Source: Burkholderiales bacterium (lineage in GTDB: Bacteria; Pseudomonadota; Gammaproteobacteria; Burkholderiales; Casimicrobiaceae). Taken from it: DNA of 64,000 bases. This document shows positions 37,793 through 48,267 of this stretch, one piece after another. Position numbers and translations under genes: made by a program. Positions within the stretch are counted from its first letter, which is position 1; every line of letters begins with the position of its first letter. The notes below the pieces were generated by a model. That model made no database searches, had not been told where the DNA came from, and worked only from the letters and a program-made list of their open reading frames with translations. Location of the stretch: positions 50,703 to 114,702 of the forward strand of contig JADZDD010000005.1 in NCBI GenBank assembly GCA_020851235.1, given 5' to 3'.

Positions 37793-39121
37793 CTACCGCG
37801 CCTCCGGTGGCGTCGTCGGCGCATCGTCGGCAGCGACGGCACCGGAGGCGAGGACGTGTTGCGCGTCGGCGTCCGGCAGCGCCTCGACGTCGCGCAGCCG
37901 ACGCGAGATCGCGCGACTGCGCACGCCCGTCTCGTCGAGCGTGCGGCTCGCCTGCTCGACCCGCTCCCGGGCGCGGGCGATGTGCTCGCCGAGTCGCGCG
38001 AACTCCGTCTTGACCGCGGCGAGCACGCGCCACACCTCGTGCGAGCGTTGCTCGATGGCCAACGTGCGAAAGCCGAGCTGCAGGCTGTTGAGGAGGGCCA
38101 GGAAGTTGGTGGGACCCACGAGCGTCACCCGGTGCTCGCGCTGGAGCGAATCGGCGAGGCCGGGCCGCGCCATCATCTCGGCATACAGCCCTTCGGTCGG
38201 CACGAAGAGCACGGCAAAGTCGGTGGTGAACGGCGGCGCCACGTATTTCGCGCGGATCGTCTTCGCCTCGGCGCGCAGGTGATCGGCGAGCGCCTTGCGC
38301 GCGGCATCGGCAGCGGCGGCGTCGGCGCGCTCGAGCGCATCCTGCAGCCGCTGCCACTCCTCGAGGGGGAACTTGGCGTCGACGGGCAGCCAGCACGGCT
38401 GCGCGCCGGCTTCGCGGCCGGGCAGTCGAATGGCGAACTCGACCCGCTGGCCGGAGCCTGGAACCGTCTCGACATTGGCCGCGTATTGCGACGCGGCGAG
38501 CGCTTCGGCGAGGAGCGCGGCGAGCTGGACCTCGCCCCACGTGCCCCGCGTCTTGACGTTGGCGAGGACGCGCTTCAGGTCGCCGACGCCGACCGCGAGC
38601 GCGTGCATCTCACCCAGGCCGCGATGCACCTGCTCCAGCCGCTCGGAGACCTGTCGAAACGAGGCGCCGAGGCGCTGCTCGAGCGTCGTCGCGAGCTTCT
38701 CGTCGACCGTCGCACGTATCTGCTCCAGCCTTTGCGCGTTGTCGTCGCGCAGGAGATCGAGACGGCGCTCGACGGTGCCGCGCACGGCGTCCAGGCGCTC
38801 TTCGTTCGATCGCGTCAGCACCGCGATCTGCTCGCCGATGCGCCCCATCGCCGCTCCGAGCTCGGTGCGCAGCCCGATCGCGGCCTCGCCCTGGTCGCGG
38901 CGCGTGTTGGCGAGGTCCTGGCGCAGGTCGCGCTCGACCTCGGCGAGTTGCGCCGCGATCGCCTCCACCCTTCCGCGCAGTGCTGCCGACTCGCGCAGCG
39001 CCTCGTGCCATTCGCTCCTGCGCGCGCGAGCGAGCGCGGCCGAGCGCACGAGGATGACCACGGCCAGCAGCGCGACGAGGACGAGTATCGCGAGGTTCGC
39101 GATGAGCCACGGCTCGGTCAT
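37793..39121 (-). CDS. rmuC: DNA recombination protein RmuC
   Basis: RmuC is a predicted nuclease-like protein that limits inversion at short inverted repeats. The 442-residue protein has an N-terminal membrane anchor (residues 5-28, LIANLAILVLVALLAVVILV), a long coiled-coil (about 35-190), and the RmuC core: VKTRGTWGEVQLAALL, VEFAIRLPGR, CWLPVDAKFPLEEWQRL, YVAPPFTTDFAVLFVPTEGLYAE, and TLVGPTNFLALLNSLQLGFR. Its ATG overlaps the stop of the DUF2891 gene by four bases. The genes typA, DUF2891, rmuC and mtfA thus form a coupled series. Confidence 0.95.
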   Translation of the reverse strand: MTEPWLIANLAILVLVALLAVVILVRSAALARARRSEWHEALRESAALRGRVEAIAAQLAEVERDLRQDLANTRRDQGEAAIGLRTELGAAMGRIGEQIAVLTRSNEERLDAVRGTVERRLDLLRDDNAQRLEQIRATVDEKLATTLEQRLGASFRQVSERLEQVHRGLGEMHALAVGVGDLKRVLANVKTRGTWGEVQLAALLAEALAASQYAANVETVPGSGQRVEFAIRLPGREAGAQPCWLPVDAKFPLEEWQRLQDALERADAAAADAARKALADHLRAEAKTIRAKYVAPPFTTDFAVLFVPTEGLYAEMMARPGLADSLQREHRVTLVGPTNFLALLNSLQLGFRTLAIEQRSHEVWRVLAAVKTEFARLGEHIARARERVEQASRTLDETGVRSRAISRRLRDVEALPDADAQHVLASGAVAADDAPTTPPEAR

Positions 39122-40193
39122 GGTGTCCCGAGTATAGGCGACGCGCGAGCGGCATCGACGCGCGTAGTCAGCGCGAGCAGCGCGAACGTCGCAAGCCAGT
39201 GCGCACCGGCGTAGTCGCGGCTCTCCGCTCCGGCAAGCCCGGCGGCGAGGTTCAATGCGGCGAGGTGCGACAGCGGCGCCACCCGCGCATCGTGGGGCCG
39301 CAGCGCGGCGACGATCCCGCGCAGGTTCCAGGCGCGGGCAAGGTTCAAGCCGTCCAGATGCACGAGTTGGGCGTCGCTGCGGTCGTCGACCTGCGCCGGC
39401 AGGAAGAGCGACTGCGCACCGTCGCCGTGCAAGTCGGGCAGGAACGCGGTGAGCCAGCGGTCGAAGGCGTCGGCGCTCAGCACGCGGCGCATGAGATCGG
39501 CCTCCATCAGCACCGGCGACAGGAAGTCGCTGCCCGAGGGCTCCCACCGCACCGGAGCGTCGCGATCGGCGGCGAACCAGCGCTGGGCCGCGGCGATGCA
39601 CGCGCCGGCGAGCGCCGGCGCGCCGATCGCGCGCGCCCAGTCGAGGGCGAAGGCGATGCCGAACGCGCTGTTGCCGTGCAGGCCATGGCGTAGCGCGTAG
39701 CGCTGCCGCGGCAGGGCGTCGAGATAACGCGCGACGACGACGTCGACCAGGGGTCGCAGCGCGGCACCCCAGCGCCGGCTGGCGGCATCGTCGGCGCGCG
39801 CGAGCTCGTGCGCGAGTTCGAGCAGCCACGCCCAGCCGTAGGTCCGCTCGAAAGTGCGCGCGAGCGGTCGCTTCCAGTACGCGCATTCGGCCGCGACGTT
39901 CGCCGTCGTCCAGTGCGCGTCGAACACCTCGGCAATCGCCCCATTCACCTCGAGCTGCGGGAAGAGGCGACGCACGCGGGCGAGGAGCCAGTGCATGTGC
40001 ACGCAAGAGTGCCAGTCGTAGGCGCCGTAGAAGCTCGGATGCAACGCGCGCGGACTGGCGATGTCCTCCGGGCCGCCCAGGACATGGTCCTGCCGCGCCG
40101 GGTATTCGCGCACGACGTTGGCGAGCGCGACCTGGGCGAACGCCGTCGCCTGCGTCGCCGACAGGAGATCGACCGGGGTGTCCGCTGCGCGAC

Positions 40194-40197
<4 letters not shown>
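39118..40197 (-). CDS. DUF2891-family protein
   Basis: A 359-residue soluble protein matching the DUF2891 family by its content: an early HPSFYGAYDWHSCVHMHWLLARVRR region with clustered His and Trp, then ERTYGWAWLLELAHEL, YALRHGLHGNSAFGIAFALDW and ADLMRRVLSADAFDRWLTAFLP. The family looks like an alpha/alpha toroid and its function is not known to me. The start is a GTG at 40197 that overlaps the typA stop (GTGA); no better upstream start exists. The coupling to typA and rmuC may be incidental. Confidence 0.85.
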
Positions 40198-42050
<1,853 letters not shown>

Positions 42051-42123
42051 GGCACGGATCCGGGCGGGCGCCGCCACGGGCCGGGGCGGCCCGCAGGCAG
42101 CGCGAGAAAAGCCTGCCATTGTA

Positions 42124-42849
42124 CTACGGCGTCGTGGGCGATCGCGCCCGCGCCGGGGCGCCACGCCGCACGCCCCAGCCGATCGGCGCCATGCGATTGC
42201 CGGGATGCTCGAGCGAGGGCCCCCAGATCGCCTGATAGGTGTCGACGCACCAGCCGCGATGCTGCAACACCGCGGCGATCCCGATGAGAGCCACCCACCA
42301 CAACGCAAGGATCAGCGCCATCCAGCGCGGCGCATCGGCCCGCTGCAAGCCGAGCACGAGGGTGACGATCGCGACGAGGAGTGCGCCCCAGCCGAGCGCC
42401 TTGTGCGTGCGCTCGAAGAGCACGCGGCGTCGCGTCATCGCGTAGTGGTCGCCCGAAGGCTCGGTGGCGCTGCCCTTCGACCCGCGCAGCAGGCCGCCCG
42501 CGACCTGCGCGACGCCCGCCAACGCCACCGCCCAGCCGAAGAGCGCGTGGAGGCTGCCCAGCGGACGCGCTCCCGCCCCCCACGCGAGATACACGCCCAC
42601 GAGCGTCAGCGCGACGCCCGAATACTGGCAACCGCGATGCACGTGCCACCACAGCGGGTTGTCGAGGCGGCGGGGCCAGTCCTGGCCGGGCAGGATCTTG
42701 CCGTAGCGCGCGACGAGCGCGCCGACGGGAAGGAGGATCCCCCACGCCAGGACCATCGTCCGGGCGTGCCAGGCGATGCGGGGATCGATCGTATGGTCGG
42801 CCGCGCCACTCCACGGCAGCGCGATCCAGGCGACGAGCGTGTCTAGCAT
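42124..42849 (-). CDS. Cytochrome b561-domain membrane protein
   Basis: A 241-residue integral membrane protein with five to six hydrophobic segments (about 30-48, 78-95, 103-122, 150-168, 178-200). Conserved His residues appear in [30 protein letters not shown] and [17 protein letters not shown], matching the paired heme ligands of eukaryote-type cytochrome b561/ferric reductase-like domains. It has no N-terminal DOMON domain. The ATG at 42849 overlaps the end of the lactonase gene by seven bases, so it belongs to the tctC-sulfatase operon. It may transfer electrons across the membrane; substrates unknown. Confidence 0.8.
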   Translation of the reverse strand: MLDTLVAWIALPWSGAADHTIDPRIAWHARTMVLAWGILLPVGALVARYGKILPGQDWPRRLDNPLWWHVHRGCQYSGVALTLVGVYLAWGAGARPLGSLHALFGWAVALAGVAQVAGGLLRGSKGSATEPSGDHYAMTRRRVLFERTHKALGWGALLVAIVTLVLGLQRADAPRWMALILALWWVALIGIAAVLQHRGWCVDTYQAIWGPSLEHPGNRMAPIGWGVRRGAPARARSPTTP

Positions 42850-43775
42850 CCGCGCGTGGCGAGGTCGATCGCGTACAGCGACGTCGACGCGGTGATGAAG
42901 AGCGTGTCGCGCCCACTGCCGCCGAAGCAGACGTTGCCGACCTTCTCCGGCACCGCGATGCGCGCGAGCCGCGCGCCATCCGCGGCGAGGACGTGCACGC
43001 CGTCGGCAGCGCTCGTGTACAACCGCCCCGCGACGTCGACACGGAAGCCGTCGGGCACGCCCGGCGCGATCTCGGCGAACACGCGCCCGCGGACGAGTTG
43101 CGAGCCGCCTTGCACGTCGAAGGCGTGGATGCAGTGCTGCGTGCCGTGACCGGGGAGCGCGGCGGCCGTGTCGGAGACGTAGAGGACCGACTCGTCCGGC
43201 GAGAAGGCGAGTCCATTGGGATGCTGCGGCAGGCTCGTCACGACCGAAAGTTCGCCCGTCGCGGGATCGAAGCGAAAAACGTGACAGTCGTCGAGTTCGG
43301 GGACACCGCCATGCCCCTCCTCCGGAACGATCAATCCATACGGCGGGTCGGTGAACCAGATCGTTCCATCGGACTTCACCACGACGTCGTTGGGCGAATT
43401 GAAGCGTTTGCCGCGATAGCGATCGACGACGATCTCGCGCGGACCGGGCTCGATCCCGGTCCGATACACCGCACGCAGGCCGTGCGAGCAGTGCAGGATC
43501 CGGCCCGCGGCATCGCGTGTGTGGCCGTTGGTGAATTCGACACCCTGCTGCCACACGTCGAGCCCGCGCTCTCGCGACCAGCGCAGGATGCGATCGTTGG
43601 GGATGTCGCTCCACAGCAGCGAGCGCGTCTCCTCGATCCACACCGGTCCCTCGCTCCAGCGTGCTCCGGTGGCGAGCCGGCGCAGCGGCGCACCGCGCTC
43701 GAAGATGTCGCGGGCCCGGTCATCGAGGATCACCACGGCGTCGGGCAGTGGCGTGTCGTGCGTGGCGGGGGGCAT
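42843..43775 (-). CDS. SMP-30/gluconolactonase-family protein
   Basis: A 310-residue six-bladed propeller lactonase-like protein. Typical parts are [30 protein letters not shown] split across the first blade (metal-binding Glu in SEGP), [39 protein letters not shown] with the metal Asn, [24 protein letters not shown] with the metal Asp, and [15 protein letters not shown]. These positions match the calcium/zinc ligands of the family, so it is likely an active lactonase. It follows the sulfatase gene by 68 bases and overlaps the b561 gene. Sugar lactone hydrolysis fits the neighbouring sulfatase. Confidence 0.9.
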   Translation of the reverse strand: MPPATHDTPLPDAVVILDDRARDIFERGAPLRRLATGARWSEGPVWIEETRSLLWSDIPNDRILRWSRERGLDVWQQGVEFTNGHTRDAAGRILHCSHGLRAVYRTGIEPGPREIVVDRYRGKRFNSPNDVVVKSDGTIWFTDPPYGLIVPEEGHGGVPELDDCHVFRFDPATGELSVVTSLPQHPNGLAFSPDESVLYVSDTAAALPGHGTQHCIHAFDVQGGSQLVRGRVFAEIAPGVPDGFRVDVAGRLYTSAADGVHVLAADGARLARIAVPEKVGNVCFGGSGRDTLFITASTSLYAIDLATRGC

Positions 43776-43843
43776 GAACGGGTCCTGGCGGGGAGGATGG
43801 GAGTGCAGGGTGCGGGACGAAGGCGATACGCGATCGCGGCCGC

Positions 43844-45427
43844 CTACGCCATCCGCGTCGGCCGCGGACAATCGTCGGCAAGGCGTGTCAGATGGTCGGC
43901 GAGGCACCAGGCGAGGTCGCCGCGCTCGCGCGCCAACGCCGCATCACCGAAGCGATTGTGCAGTTCGTCACCATCGTCGCGCAGGTCGTAGAGCTCCCCC
44001 CACGATTGTCCGGCGTACAGCGACAGCCGCCACCGAGCCGTGACGAGCGTGCGCACCCGTGGCACGCCGGAGAGCCCCGGTACGGTGCGATGCCCTTCCT
44101 CCTCGACGACGAGCGCCTCACGCGTGAGCGCGTCCGGCGAGGCGAGCGCTGGTGCGAGGTCGATGCCCTGCATGCCAAAGTACGGCGCGACACCCGCGCG
44201 GGCCAGCACCGTCGGGGCGAAATCGATCGCACTGGCGAGCTGAGCGCGACGACCGGATGTCAACGCCGGATCGCTCCAGATGAACGGCATGCGTATGAGG
44301 CTGCGGTAATGCAGGGGCCCCTTGAGGAGCAGGCCGTGATCGCCCATGAAGTCGCCATGGTCGCTCAGGAAGACGACGACGGTGTCCTGCGCGAGGCCGA
44401 GGTGATCGAGGGCGCGCGTGATGTCACCGACCATCGCATCGATGCAAGAGATGCTGCCGTAGTTGAGCGCGATCGCCTGTCGCGCCTCGTCGGCGTGCAC
44501 CGCAATGGCGCGGCTCGACCGTGCCGCGTTGCGGTGGCCCGCGGCAAGCTCGGCATGCAATGCGGTCTTGATCGGATTGTCGTGCGGATCCGTCGCCGCA
44601 AACGATGCGGGCAGCGTCACGTCGTCCGGCCCGTAGGCGTCGAACCAGCGACCGGGCGGCGTGAATGGGTGGTGCGGATCGGGAAACGAGCACTGCAGGT
44701 AGAACGGCGCGTCGGAAGCCTCGGCGGCATGATGTGTGAGCCAGGCAATCGCGCGATCGCGGATGTACGCGCTCGGATAGTCCTCCTCGCGCAGGCCCGT
44801 GCGCCATGCCTGCGGCGCGACGATGCCGTCGCTCGCCCCCGGACGCTGCGGACCCGTGGCCGTCGCCTGATGCACGCCGCGCGCCGCGAGCCAGCGCGCG
44901 TAATGCCCGGCGACCTCGTCGCCGTGCTCGAGGCAGAACTCGACGTGATCGAAGCCGTAGTACGGCAGCGTGACGTCGTGCGACGGATCGCGCCAGCGCG
45001 CGACACTCTCCTGCTCGTACGCGATGCCCGTGCGCGCATCACGTACGGCCGGGAGCGGCGCCGCATCGGCGCCCCCGACTTGCCACGCCGGCGCATTCTC
45101 GGTCATGTTCTGCAAGTGGCACTTGCCGACGAGCGCGGTGCGCCAACCGGCTTCGCGCAGGGCGTCGACGTGCGTGCGCGCCGCCAGCGGCAACGGAACG
45201 CCGTTCATGCGCACGCCGGCAATCGACGGCATCCGTCCCGTCGCAAGCGCGGCGCGGTTGGGCATGCATACCGGCGCGGCGACGTGGAAGCGATCGAAGA
45301 CGACGCCGCGCGCCGCGAGCGCATCGATATGCGGCGTGCGGATCGCGGCATTCCCGTAGCAGCCCAAATGATCGGCGCGCTGCTGGTCGGTGATGAAGAT
45401 GAGGAAATTGGGGCGCGACGCGGACAT
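43844..45427 (-). CDS. Type I sulfatase (formylglycine-dependent)
   Basis: A 527-residue arylsulfatase/choline-sulfatase-like enzyme. The alkaline phosphatase-fold start PNFLIFITDQQRADHLGC carries the metal Asp, followed by the sulfatase signature C54-M-P-N-R58 in VCMPNRAALATGR; Cys54 would be converted to formylglycine. Later metal residues appear in VVVFLSDHGDFMGDHGLLLKGPLHY. There is no signal peptide, so it acts in the cytoplasm. The Cys-type active site could be matured by an FGE-type enzyme; none is seen here. Its ATG overlaps the tctC stop by four bases, so a transported solute is presumably desulfated. A phosphonate monoester hydrolase role is possible, since these share the CxPxR site. 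Confidence 0.9.
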   Translation of the reverse strand: MSASRPNFLIFITDQQRADHLGCYGNAAIRTPHIDALAARGVVFDRFHVAAPVCMPNRAALATGRMPSIAGVRMNGVPLPLAARTHVDALREAGWRTALVGKCHLQNMTENAPAWQVGGADAAPLPAVRDARTGIAYEQESVARWRDPSHDVTLPYYGFDHVEFCLEHGDEVAGHYARWLAARGVHQATATGPQRPGASDGIVAPQAWRTGLREEDYPSAYIRDRAIAWLTHHAAEASDAPFYLQCSFPDPHHPFTPPGRWFDAYGPDDVTLPASFAATDPHDNPIKTALHAELAAGHRNAARSSRAIAVHADEARQAIALNYGSISCIDAMVGDITRALDHLGLAQDTVVVFLSDHGDFMGDHGLLLKGPLHYRSLIRMPFIWSDPALTSGRRAQLASAIDFAPTVLARAGVAPYFGMQGIDLAPALASPDALTREALVVEEEGHRTVPGLSGVPRVRTLVTARWRLSLYAGQSWGELYDLRDDGDELHNRFGDAALARERGDLAWCLADHLTRLADDCPRPTRMA

Positions 45428-46407
45428 CAGTTGGGATCGAGCTTGATCTCCGGGGCGAGCGCCTTGTAGCGGGCGATGTCGCTCTTGACCGTCGCTGCGA
45501 GCGTTGCCGGATCGCCGGTCTCGACGACGATCCCCTGCGCAGTCAGCTTGTCCTGCACCTCCTTGTCGGCGAGGACCTTGCGCACCTCGGCGTTGAGCTT
45601 CTGCACGATGGCTGGCGGCAGCTTGGCCGGGCCGAAGAGGCCGAACCAGGTCTTCATGCCGAAACCTGCGATCGTCTCGGCAGCGGTAGGCACGTCGGGC
45701 AGGACCTTGGAGCGCGTCGGCTGCGTCACCGCAATGGGGACGAGCTTGCCGGCCTTGATGTGCGGCAGCGCCGGCGCGATCCCCGAGAGCATGAAGTCGG
45801 TCTGCCCACCGACGAGATCGGCCACCGCCGCGGCGCCTCCCTTGTACGGCACGTGCGTCATCGACACGCCGGCCGCCTTGAGGAGCTGCTCCATGAAGAG
45901 GTGGTTGGGCGTGCCGACCCCGGCCGAGCCATACGTCGCCTTGCCCGGATGCGCCTTCGCATACGCGATCATGTCCTTGAGCGTGCGCACCCCGGTCTTG
46001 GGATTGGCGACGAGAACGAACTCGTTGAGTCCGAGGGGTGCGATCGCGGTGAAATCGGTCGCCGGGTCGTACGGCAACGACTTGTAGACGATCGTATTGA
46101 TCGCCATCGTGCCGTCGTGCCCAATGGCAAGCGTATAGCCATCGGGGGCCGCCTTGGCCACCGCATCGATGCCGACCACGCCGCCCGCCCCCGGCTTGTT
46201 GTCGACGATCACCGGCTGCCCCAGGGCGGCGCCGAGCTTCTCGGCGATGAGCCGGGCCAGCACGTCCGGGGCGCTGCCCGCCACCGAGGCGACGACGACC
46301 TTCACCGGCCGCGCCGGATAGTTCTGCGCCCATGCCACGGGAGCGAGCGTTGCCGTCGCCGCGACGACCATCGCCAGCAGCGACCGGGTGGGTGTGACGA
46401 GCGCCAT
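45427..46407 (-). CDS. Bug-family tripartite tricarboxylate transporter binding protein
   Basis: A 326-residue periplasmic Bug/TctC-type binding protein. The signal peptide (residues 1-27) ends AWAQ before [30 protein letters not shown], the family start. Other hallmarks: [32 protein letters not shown] split through the first lobe, [19 protein letters not shown], and [24 protein letters not shown]. No TctA/TctB membrane genes are near, as is common for the many orphan Bug proteins of betaproteobacteria. The ATG at 46407 has AGGAGAAG before it. It heads the operon with the sulfatase, suggesting a sulfated or related ligand; that is inference. Confidence 0.92.
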   Translation of the reverse strand: MALVTPTRSLLAMVVAATATLAPVAWAQNYPARPVKVVVASVAGSAPDVLARLIAEKLGAALGQPVIVDNKPGAGGVVGIDAVAKAAPDGYTLAIGHDGTMAINTIVYKSLPYDPATDFTAIAPLGLNEFVLVANPKTGVRTLKDMIAYAKAHPGKATYGSAGVGTPNHLFMEQLLKAAGVSMTHVPYKGGAAAVADLVGGQTDFMLSGIAPALPHIKAGKLVPIAVTQPTRSKVLPDVPTAAETIAGFGMKTWFGLFGPAKLPPAIVQKLNAEVRKVLADKEVQDKLTAQGIVVETGDPATLAATVKSDIARYKALAPEIKLDPN

Positions 46408-46572
46408 CGTGCCTTCTCCTCGATGCAGTTCATGGAACTCGCGACGGCGCGATCCTTGGGCGTCGCCGCGAGCGGTGCCGTGCAGACCGCGCGCTTGCAC
46501 GCTTCGGTCGCGCATCGATGGTACCGGTGCGCCGCGCGCGATGGCAAACGACACGAGGCCCGCGTCTTCTGC

Positions 46573-46578
46573 TACAAT
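46573..46578 (+). promoter_or_regulatory. Candidate -10 of rhlE in a 331-base divergent gap
   Basis: TACAAT (46573-46578) followed by GG lies 160 bases before the rhlE start. A matching -35 is weak (ACGACA at 19 bases). The rest of 46408-46738 holds no gene; the long leader before rhlE has GC-rich inverted repeats but no recognised RNA family. Confidence 0.4.
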
Positions 46579-46738
46579 GGCGAGGTCGGGCGGCCGTTCC
46601 GGTCACCGCCCATCGAAGCGCTGCCGGGTTCTTGCGAGGTCCAATGTCCCCGTCCGGCAACGCCCTTTCCTTCGCAACGTCCAGCTACGCTGCCTGGACC
46701 GGAAGCCGCGAACGCGGCAGGCCGCGCCAGGAGTGTTC

Positions 46739-48238
46739 ATGAGTGCCACGAGCTTTTCCGAGCTCGGGCTCGGTCCCGAGCTATTGCGGGCCGTGTCCGA
46801 AGCCGGCTATTCGCAACCGACGCCGATCCAGGCAAAGGCGATCCCCGTCATCCTCGAAGGCAAGGACGTCATGGGCGGTGCCCAGACGGGAACCGGCAAG
46901 ACGGCCGGCTTCGCCCTGCCGATTCTCCATCGCCTGCAGCCGCAGGCCAACACGAGCCCTTCCCCCGCGCGCCATCCGGTACGCGCCCTGATCCTCGCGC
47001 CGACGCGTGAGCTCGCGATCCAGGTCGAGGAATCGGTCAAGGAATACGGCAAGCACACCGGCCTGCGCTCGACCTGCGTCTACGGTGGCGTCGACATCCG
47101 CCAGCAGCTCCCGATCGTGCGCGCCGGGGTGGAGATCCTGGTCGCAACGCCAGGGCGTCTGCTCGATCACGTCGAACAAAAGAGCGTTTCGCTGTCGCAG
47201 GTCGAGATCTTCGTGCTCGACGAAGCCGATCGCATGCTCGACATGGGTTTCATCCCCGACATCAAGCGGATCATGGCGCTCCTGCCCGCCACCGCCAGGC
47301 GGCAGAATCTCCTCTTCTCGGCGACGTTCAGCAACGAGATCAAGAAGCTCGCCGACCAGCTCCTCAACGCACCCGAACTCATCGAGGTCGCGCGTCGCAA
47401 CACCGCCGCCGAGACGGTCGAACAGGCGGTGTACAAGGTGCCGCAGGAGGCCAAGCGCGCGCTGCTGACCGCAATCGTCACCTCGCGCGGCCTGCGCCAG
47501 GTGCTGTGTTTCGTTCGCACCAAGCATGGCGCATCGCGTCTTGCGCGTCAGCTCGAGCGGGACGGTCTTGCGACGGCGGCCATCCACGGCGACAAGACGC
47601 AGAACGCGCGGCTCGATGCACTGCAGGCCTTCAAGGACGCGAAGCTCGAGGTGCTGGTCGCCACCGACGTCGCGGCGCGCGGTCTGGACGTCGACGACTT
47701 GCCGCTCGTCGTCAATTACGAGCTGCCGCACGTGCCCGAGGATTACATCCACCGGATCGGCCGCACCGGCCGCGCCGGCGCTTCCGGTGAAGCGATCTCG
47801 TTCGTCGCACCCGAAGAGGAGAAGTACCTCGGCGAGATCGAGAAGCTCATGAAGAAGAAGATCGCGGTCCGCACGCAGGAAGGCTTCGATCCCGTCGCGG
47901 CAAGCGCGCGCGCTGCCACGGCACGAACGCACGAACGCACGGCGCGGCGCGACGAACGGGCGCCGCGCGAGCGCGCGGGTGCGCGGCCCCCGCGCCCCGA
48001 TGCGGCGCGCAGCGACACGTCACGCGCGCCGGTCGGTCGCAGCCGGCGCGAGCAGGAGCGCGAGGAAGCGTACGCACGCAATCCCGACCAACCGCCGGTC
48101 GATCGCTCGCGCGCCAATGCCTCCGCCGCGACGGCGCTCACACGAGGCCAGACGAGTTACGGCTTGCGTCGCGGCAAGGCGCGCGAGGTGCCGGCACTGC
48201 TCCTCAAGCGCAAGGCGCCGCAAACGCAGGACGCGTGA
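46739..48238 (+). CDS. rhlE: DEAD-box RNA helicase, RhlE type
   Basis: An ATP-dependent RNA helicase that remodels RNA in ribosome assembly or decay. The 499 residues contain the Q motif [13 protein letters not shown], motif I AQTGTGKT (48-55), [17 protein letters not shown], motif [17 protein letters not shown] in LLFSATFS, then the second RecA domain with [22 protein letters not shown] split around motif V and [13 protein letters not shown]. The tail from about residue 385 is Arg/Ala/Pro-rich, typical of RhlE and useful for RNA binding. The ATG at 46739 has CCAGGAG before it. Converges with valS across a hairpin. Confidence 0.93.
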   Translation: MSATSFSELGLGPELLRAVSEAGYSQPTPIQAKAIPVILEGKDVMGGAQTGTGKTAGFALPILHRLQPQANTSPSPARHPVRALILAPTRELAIQVEESVKEYGKHTGLRSTCVYGGVDIRQQLPIVRAGVEILVATPGRLLDHVEQKSVSLSQVEIFVLDEADRMLDMGFIPDIKRIMALLPATARRQNLLFSATFSNEIKKLADQLLNAPELIEVARRNTAAETVEQAVYKVPQEAKRALLTAIVTSRGLRQVLCFVRTKHGASRLARQLERDGLATAAIHGDKTQNARLDALQAFKDAKLEVLVATDVAARGLDVDDLPLVVNYELPHVPEDYIHRIGRTGRAGASGEAISFVAPEEEKYLGEIEKLMKKKIAVRTQEGFDPVAASARAATARTHERTARRDERAPRERAGARPPRPDAARSDTSRAPVGRSRREQEREEAYARNPDQPPVDRSRANASAATALTRGQTSYGLRRGKAREVPALLLKRKAPQTQDA

Positions 48239-48244
48239 GATGAC

Positions 48245-48264
48245 CGGCCCGCGCCTGCGGGCCG
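48245..48264. terminator. Convergent hairpin between rhlE and valS
   Basis: CGGCCCGC and GCGGGCCG form a perfect 8-bp stem with a GCCT loop, 6 bases after the rhlE stop and 3 bases before the valS stop. No T-run on either side, so it is a plausible but weak bidirectional terminator. Confidence 0.55.
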
Positions 48265-48267
48265 TCG

